The position numbers and the translations under genes are program-made. A stretch of DNA of 18,291 bases from Chitinophagaceae bacterium UBA2793 (GTDB taxonomy: Bacteria > Bacteroidota > Bacteroidia > Chitinophagales > Chitinophagaceae): NCBI GenBank assembly GCA_002352045.1, contig DEHT01000059.1, positions 1 to 18,291 of the forward strand. The letters run 5' to 3'. The notes under the pieces were generated by a model. The model was not told where the DNA came from. It made no database searches and saw only the letters and a list, made by a program, of their open reading frames with translations. Shown one piece after another: positions 14,773-18,291 of this stretch (position 1 is its first letter; each line of letters begins with the position of its first letter).

Positions 14773-15016
14773 CAAGCAGTAAATTATATTACACAAAGGA
14801 GGATTGTATATTTTGAACTTGAAGAAATTATTGCTTTAAAGAAAAAAATATCCTTCATCTTGTTGAATTGTTTTGAACTCAATGTATTGCTCAAGATGTG
14901 GGGATGGTAACAACCGTAACTTCCAGTAAAAAAAGGTAAGTGTAAAATCGATTCTACGACCCCATTTGAAACTTACAAATTCCGCCTAATAAAAACTGAA
15001 GCTTTATTGAGCAGCT

Positions 15017-15034
15017 ATACCCTGTTTATGGTAT
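15017..15034. promoter_or_regulatory. Inverted repeat, candidate operator before the C1q-like protein gene
   Basis: ATACC (15017-15021), eight bases, GGTAT (15030-15034), running directly into TTGTTGA (15034-15040). The heptamers TACCCTG and, on the other strand, TACCATA are 2 nt apart, the same 7-2-7 spacing known for NarL sites. The related dyad upstream of the response regulator has arms two bases closer. Confidence 0.45.
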
Positions 15035-15064
15035 TGTTGACCGGCACTACATAAATTAGATTTA
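15034..15064 (+). promoter_or_regulatory. Candidate promoter of the C1q-like protein gene
   Basis: TTG at 15034-15036, 20-nt spacer, TAGATTTA at 15057-15064 (one mismatch to TAnnTTTG). ATG 15081 follows after 16 nt. Same architecture as 14099-14129. Confidence 0.45.
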
Positions 15065-15080
15065 GCATAAAAATTTCATT

Positions 15081-15971
15081 ATGAAAAAGATTATTATTGG
15101 ATGCTTTGCTGTTTTAGTATGTATGAACTCCAAAGCTCAATCGGTAGTAGTAAGCAGTACCGCAACTCCTGCATTAGACAATAGCGCAATGTTGGAAGTT
15201 CGTAAACCATTAAATTCAAAACTGAACCTTCGTTCCATGAATTATAACGATACCAGTTGGCTTCAGTTTAGTAACAGAAACGAAGGCAATGCCGGTACCG
15301 ATTTCAATATTGTTGCCATAAGAGAAAATGGGATGTACTTTAATACAAGATCAGATGTTCCCGGTTTTATAAATGATAGTTTGCTTACTTTAAGGAGAAG
15401 TGGTTTTGTAGGAATAGGTACTAAAGAACCCGCCGCTAAGTTAGATGTAGTAGGTAGCATAAGAATGCGTAATGGTACAGAGGGGGCAGGGAAAGTATTA
15501 CAGTCCGACGGAGCCGGAGTTGCAAGCTGGCAACCCAAAACTTTTGGATTTGCTGCCAAAGGAACACTGCCGGCAATCAGTAATATGCAATCTATTCCCA
15601 ATGCAGTGGAAACGAATGTAACGGTATTGAATAACGAAGAATATGATGCAGTGGGAATGTATAATCCAACAACGGGGGTTGTTAGCATTCCGGAGAGCGG
15701 GGTTTATCATGTAGATTTTCACTTACAATTTACCGGAGCATCGGCAGGAAATTATTCCGCTTCACTTAAAGTGAATAGCAATACCGTAAGAATTTCAAAC
15801 ATTACTTTAAAGTCCACAGGGGTTGATAATAATTTGCCTGTATCTATTTCAACTGATATTTTTCTTACAGCCGGAAATTTGGTTACTATTTCCGTGTACC
15901 AAAATTCGGGGATGACTCAGTTGATAAATGGAGGTTTCTTTTCAACCTTTAATATGCATAAACTTTATTAA
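15081..15971 (+). CDS. Secreted surface protein with C1q/TNF-like C-terminal domain
   Basis: 296 residues. Signal peptide MKKIIIGCFAVLVCMNSKAQ (1-20). Residues 21-105 are beta-rich and unrecognised; GFVGIGTKEPAAKLDVVGSI (108-127) plus KVLQSDGAGVASWQP (138-152) is the 'VGIGT..P..KLDV.G.' stalk segment found in many Bacteroidota tail-fibre or adhesin-like proteins. Residues about 155-296 look like a C1q-type jelly roll: YDAVGMYNPTTGVVSIPESGVYHVDF, SASLKVNSNTV, then LTAGNLVTISVYQNSG and a closing FSTFNMHKLY. C1q-type domains are usually trimeric and bind ligands at surfaces. No T9SS C-terminal sorting domain is apparent. Its promoter region shares a dyad with the two-component regulator gene, making it a candidate target. 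Its stop overlaps the stop of the convergent gene at 15968 by 4 nt. Confidence 0.8.
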   Translation: MKKIIIGCFAVLVCMNSKAQSVVVSSTATPALDNSAMLEVRKPLNSKLNLRSMNYNDTSWLQFSNRNEGNAGTDFNIVAIRENGMYFNTRSDVPGFINDSLLTLRRSGFVGIGTKEPAAKLDVVGSIRMRNGTEGAGKVLQSDGAGVASWQPKTFGFAAKGTLPAISNMQSIPNAVETNVTVLNNEEYDAVGMYNPTTGVVSIPESGVYHVDFHLQFTGASAGNYSASLKVNSNTVRISNITLKSTGVDNNLPVSISTDIFLTAGNLVTISVYQNSGMTQLINGGFFSTFNMHKLY

Positions 15972-16327
15972 ACAGCTAGGAATTTTTTAATAACAATATA
16001 ACCTAATATGGCCAATGCTAAAATAATAATGATGCTGTAAAAAAACCAGGGTGTTTCTATTATTTGCCTACGTTTTCTTTTTTTCTTTTTATCAAGCTGT
16101 TTGGTAAGGTCTTTATTTAATTGCTGTACCAATGAGGAAATATGTACAGGCTCTTTCATTTGTGAAAGGCCATCGAGGGCATCACTTGCAAATGGATCGT
16201 CCTGCATGGAAGCTTCCAACTCATGTTGCTCACCCGGGCTGAGTTGCTTGTTCAAATACTCAAGCAGTTTTTCCTGCTCTACGTCTTTGTTTAAATGGGA
16301 TAATATGTTTTTTAACTCATCACTCAT
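15968..16327 (-). CDS. Small membrane protein, putative anti-sigma factor
   Basis: 119 residues. The cytoplasmic part (1-88) has KLLEYLNKQLSPGEQHELE (20-38) and MQDDPFASDALDGL (41-54), a pattern I recognise from proteins encoded beside ECF sigma factors in Chitinophagaceae-like genomes, and a basic patch KKKKRKRR (80-87). One TM helix lies at about 94-113 (WFFYSIIIILALAILGYIVI), with almost no residues after it, so it is tail-anchored with the N-terminus inside. It overlaps the upstream sigma gene by 8 nt (16320-16327), indicating translational coupling and supporting an anti-sigma role: the soluble part would hold the sigma factor at the membrane. It has no periplasmic sensor domain, so any signal must come through a partner or from inside the cell. 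Confidence 0.72.
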   Translation of the reverse strand: MSDELKNILSHLNKDVEQEKLLEYLNKQLSPGEQHELEASMQDDPFASDALDGLSQMKEPVHISSLVQQLNKDLTKQLDKKKKRKRRQIIETPWFFYSIIIILALAILGYIVIKKFLAV

Positions 16328-16889
16328 TTGGCTGCATTCTTTGCATCAATATTTTTAAATTTCTTTTTCCGTTTTGAATATGGCTTTTAACCTGCATGGT
16401 AGAAAAACCTGTACTGCCTGCTATTTGCTGATAGCTTTGTTTTTGCAGGTAAAACAAAGTTACACAAAGCTTTTGTTCATTATTTAATTGCGCTAAGGCC
16501 TGTTCCATATTGGATAGTGATACTTCTTTTTCTACTGCCGAACCTATTTCTTCGTTATTTTCTGCTTTAGTAAAGATTTGTTCATTGAGTTCGGTTGTTT
16601 TTTTACCATTTCCTCTTAGCTTCATCAGGCAATGGTTTTTGGCAACCATATACAACCAGCTTTTAAAATATTCAACCTTGTATTTGGGTAAATCGTTGAT
16701 TACTTTTAAAAATACCTGTTGTACTGCATCTCTTGCATCATCTTCGTTTTTTAAATATTTCATACACACCCCTAAAAGTAAAATGGTGTATCGTTGCAGT
16801 AGAATACCCAGCCATTCGTTGTCTTCATCGCTGTAATAGCGTTGTAAAATTTCATTGTCGGTAATATGGTTCCAGCGGCTGTAACTCAA
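16320..16889 (-). CDS. ECF-type RNA polymerase sigma factor
   Basis: 189 residues. Region 2 (about 27-93): LGILLQRYTILLLGVCMKYL, then DARDAVQQVFLKVINDLPKY and FKSWLYMVAKNHCLMKLRG, binding the -10-type element and core polymerase. Region 4 (about 126-182): SNMEQALAQLNNEQKLCVTLFYLQKQ, then SYQQIAGSTGFSTMQVKSHIQNGKRNL, a helix-turn-helix. The start is TTG 16889 (MSYSRWNHITDNEIL); no in-frame ATG exists before Met43, which would destroy region 2, so TTG is the most likely start although rare. It is co-transcribed with the small membrane protein downstream (8-nt overlap). It is 69 nt behind the pyrophosphatase gene on the same strand with no clear terminator between. Confidence 0.93.
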   Translation of the reverse strand: MSYSRWNHITDNEILQRYYSDEDNEWLGILLQRYTILLLGVCMKYLKNEDDARDAVQQVFLKVINDLPKYKVEYFKSWLYMVAKNHCLMKLRGNGKKTTELNEQIFTKAENNEEIGSAVEKEVSLSNMEQALAQLNNEQKLCVTLFYLQKQSYQQIAGSTGFSTMQVKSHIQNGKRNLKILMQRMQPNE

Positions 16890-16958
16890 AATAAGTGAAA
16901 ATACTTTTGTGGCTATGAGTAATTAATAGCAATAATTGCATAAAAATACTGTCGCTAT

Positions 16959-17510
16959 TTACTGACGAATATTTTGAGGAAATGTTTTTGCATACAATTC
17001 AATAGCATCCTGTAATACTTTATAGGCTGTTTCTTTGGGTTGAAAATTATCTATTAGCACTACTTTATTTTCTAATACTTTGTATTGTTCAAAATAATTT
17101 TTTAGTACCGCTTTAAAATGAGCAGGCAATGAATCAATATCTGTATAATGATTTACGGAAGGATCGTTGGTAGCCACAGCTATTATTTTATCGTCTTTTT
17201 CGCCATTGTCAATCATTTGCATATTGCCTATAATGGTGGCTTTTACTAAACAAAGCGGCTGAATACTTTCGCTGCAAATAACAAGTATATCCAATGGGTC
17301 TCCATCTTCGCCCAATGTTTTTGGAATAAAACCATAGTTTACCGGGTAATGAAATGATGAATAAATTACCCGATCAAGTTTGAGTAAACCTGTTTCTTTA
17401 TCTATTTCGTATTTAGCTCTGCTGCCCTGTGAAATTTCTATTAGTGCATTTACTTTTTCAGGAATGCCGGCTCCAAAACTGGCGCCATGCCAGGGGTGTA
17501 AAATGTTCAT
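16959..17510 (-). CDS. ppa: Inorganic pyrophosphatase (family I)
   Basis: 183 residues, usual for bacterial family I enzymes. It hydrolyses pyrophosphate to two phosphates in the cytoplasm, pulling biosynthetic reactions forward. Visible signature residues: EISQGSRAKYEID (25-37) with Lys33, DRVIYSSFHYPVNYGFIP (46-63), and the metal-binding pattern EDGDPLDILV (68-77) with Asp69, Asp71 and Asp74; a second acidic region, NDPSVNHYTDIDSLP, follows around 125-139. ATG 17510 gives the normal N-terminus (NILHPWHGASFG). It lies 29 nt downstream of a small lipoprotein gene with the same orientation and may share its transcript. Confidence 0.95.
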   Translation of the reverse strand: MNILHPWHGASFGAGIPEKVNALIEISQGSRAKYEIDKETGLLKLDRVIYSSFHYPVNYGFIPKTLGEDGDPLDILVICSESIQPLCLVKATIIGNMQMIDNGEKDDKIIAVATNDPSVNHYTDIDSLPAHFKAVLKNYFEQYKVLENKVVLIDNFQPKETAYKVLQDAIELYAKTFPQNIRQ

Positions 17511-17539
17511 GTGTTTGTTTTTAGTAGTAGTGATATAAA

Positions 17540-17950
17540 TTAATCAATAGGTAGGTTGCCGGCAATGGTATATTTAAAATCTACCAACCAATTTCCTTCA
17601 GTTCTAATCAACTTAATTTCCATAGGTTTTTTCATATACGAATTACTATAGTTAATTATAGTAGTGCTATCATTTAATTCTTCAAATTTATTAATGTTGT
17701 AAGAGGCTTCTTTGTATTCCTTTTTTTTAGTTTCATCTAAATTACTATAGGTTCTTTTGTACGATTCAAATAGCTGAGAGTTTTCAGAATCTTTTAATAA
17801 AAGTGTTTCGGTTGTTTTAAAATCACCATCCAGGCTTGCTCTTATAAAAGATCTACCGGCATCCATAGCGGTTTCGGGTTTAATTTCTTTGTTATTGTTG
17901 CAGCCTAAAAGTAGGCTAAAGCCTATACAGGCAATTATTCTTTTCATCAT
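17540..17950 (-). CDS. Small lipoprotein, NTF2-like (DUF4878-type)
   Basis: 136 residues. Signal peptide with lipobox LLLGC, lipidated Cys17, followed by NNNKE. The mature part has the cystatin/NTF2-like layout of DUF4878: AMDAGRSFIRASLDGDFKT (a helix that begins the domain), a middle helix with YKRTYSNLDETKKKEY, and a strand ending in MEIKLIRTEGNWLVDF. The GNW.V.F end is shared with the partial protein at 18037, suggesting paralogy. Function unknown; no enzymatic residues stand out. MM start: the first codon is 17950, the second Met at 17947 is equally possible. Confidence 0.75.
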   Translation of the reverse strand: MMKRIIACIGFSLLLGCNNNKEIKPETAMDAGRSFIRASLDGDFKTTETLLLKDSENSQLFESYKRTYSNLDETKKKEYKEASYNINKFEELNDSTTIINYSNSYMKKPMEIKLIRTEGNWLVDFKYTIAGNLPID

Positions 17951-17991
17951 TAATTTTTTACGGTATAAAGTTATGCTTTTTTACAGGGCAT

Positions 17992-18016
17992 AAAAAAAAG
18001 CACCTAAGTGCTTTTT
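17992..18016 (-). terminator. Intrinsic terminator behind the partial gene at 18037
   Basis: GCAC (18000-18003) and GTGC (18008-18011) with A/T pairs outside make a 9-bp stem with loop CTAA; on the minus strand it ends in a run of eight T (A run at 17992-17999). It lies 20 nt past the stop at 18037. The T run on the plus side makes it potentially bidirectional. Confidence 0.85.
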
Positions 18017-18036
18017 AGTTTATTTGTATCAGATGA

Positions 18037-18291
18037 TTATTTTTTTAAATCTTCCAATAATTTGCCGGCAGAATCCAATGCTTTAACGCCTTCCTTAACA
18101 GCTTCGGCCAAAGAGTCGGTATCTAATTTTTTTACTTCATCCATAGCTTTGCCAATGCTGTCTGTAAGATTAATACCTTTTTCGCCCATTTTTTCGGTAG
18201 CCATGTTCATAATGGTGGCTTTGTCAAAAGCTACTTTCCAATTACCATCTTCTTTTTTTAAAACATAGTTCATTGCTTCGTTGCTTTCTTT
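18037..18291 (-). CDS. NTF2-like/DUF4878-type protein, C-terminal part (5' end outside window)
   Basis: The frame is open from the window edge (18291) to the stop at 18037, at least 84 residues; the internal Met at 18273 is probably not the start because six in-frame residues (KESNEA) precede it. The visible part begins with a strand ending MNYVLKKEDGNWKVAF, aligning with MEIKLIRTEGNWLVDF of the neighbouring lipoprotein, then a long amphipathic Lys/Asp/Glu-rich helix (DSIGKAMDEVKKLDTD, LAEAVKEGVKALDSAG) to the end. It is thus a likely paralogue with an added helical tail. Signal peptide and full domain lie outside the window; function unknown. A terminator follows. Confidence 0.7.
   Translation of the reverse strand, partial: KESNEAMNYVLKKEDGNWKVAFDKATIMNMATEKMGEKGINLTDSIGKAMDEVKKLDTDSLAEAVKEGVKALDSAGKLLEDLKK

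Larger units (their letters stand above)
14773..15080 (+). other. 308-nt intergenic stretch with possible gene debris and a promoter
   Basis: No intact gene is visible. Between 14842 and 14939 the three frames hint at a broken signal-peptide start: KKISFILLNCF in one frame and, after a shift near 14875, TQCIAQDVGMVTTVTSS in another, stopped at 14937-14939; the layout resembles the N-terminus of the protein at 15081. A further frame stays open from about 14919 to 15052 without a usable start. The last 65 nt hold the dyad and promoter described separately. AAAGGAGG near 14809 leads into no gene. Confidence 0.4.

Noticed and set aside
14806..14840. AAAGGAGG as a ribosome binding site
   Set aside because: No gene follows (a TTG-started frame ends within a dozen codons), and the other genes here lack such sites.
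14889..14936. 15-codon ORF MYCSRCGDGNNRNFQ resembling a zinc-ribbon start
   Set aside because: Too short for a zinc ribbon, only one CxxC pair, and no continuation in another frame that resembles a ribbon protein.
15263..15688. 141-codon minus-strand open frame inside the C1q-like gene
   Set aside because: Composition follows the antisense of a beta-rich protein; no recognisable motif.
16929..16939. GCAAT-A-ATTGC dyad between ppa and the sigma gene as terminator
   Set aside because: A one-base loop and no T-tract on the minus strand; not a plausible terminator.

Overview
The window reads as Bacteroidota chromosome, most likely a Chitinophagaceae-like member. DNA is AT-rich, Shine-Dalgarno sequences are absent before genes, several genes are preceded by the Bacteroidota promoter signature (TTTG or TTG near -33, TAnnTTTG near -7), and many gene families are typical of the phylum: DUF1573, DUF5777, SprB repeats, Reg_prop/Y_Y_Y histidine kinase, fused 2-oxoacid dehydrogenase E1, and ECF sigma factors paired with unusual membrane partners. 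No rRNA, tRNA, CRISPR array, IS element or phage gene is visible.

Layout. 1-3264 (+): the end of an ECF sigma factor overlapping a single-TM protein with a C-terminal beta-barrel-like domain, then a lipoprotein with two SprB-type repeats fused to a small cytochrome c domain, then a DUF5777-type outer-membrane barrel. 3308-5615 (+): rpsP with its own promoter and terminator, rimM with a promoter almost on top of its start codon, and a family 2 glycosyltransferase. 5657-7997 (-): a class I/II aminotransferase, and a two-gene DUF1573 operon with clear promoter and terminator. 8043-10833 (+): a fused E1 alpha/beta 2-oxoacid dehydrogenase and a dodecin, each followed by an intrinsic terminator. 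10832-11032 (-): a headless C-terminal remnant of a tail-fibre/adhesin-like gene. 11041-15971 (+): a NarL-type two-component pair (propeller sensor kinase and LuxR-type regulator), a 308-nt gap, and a secreted protein with a C1q-like end. 15968-18291 (-): an ECF sigma factor with a small TM partner, inorganic pyrophosphatase, and two small NTF2-like proteins, the last cut by the window edge.

Two observations stand out. First, the response-regulator gene and the downstream C1q-like secreted protein share a composite upstream signature: an inverted repeat of the form ATTACC/GGTAAT or ATACC/GGTAT, running into TTGTTGA, then exactly 16 nt, then TAnnTTTA. This suggests an autoregulated circuit in which the NarL-type regulator controls a surface protein. 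Second, the SprB-repeat/cytochrome c lipoprotein followed 8 nt later by a DUF5777 barrel looks like a surface redox or adhesion unit, possibly under the ECF sigma system in front of it. Both are inferences from sequence pattern and context; housekeeping genes (rpsP, rimM, ppa, E1, aminotransferase) make up much of the rest.
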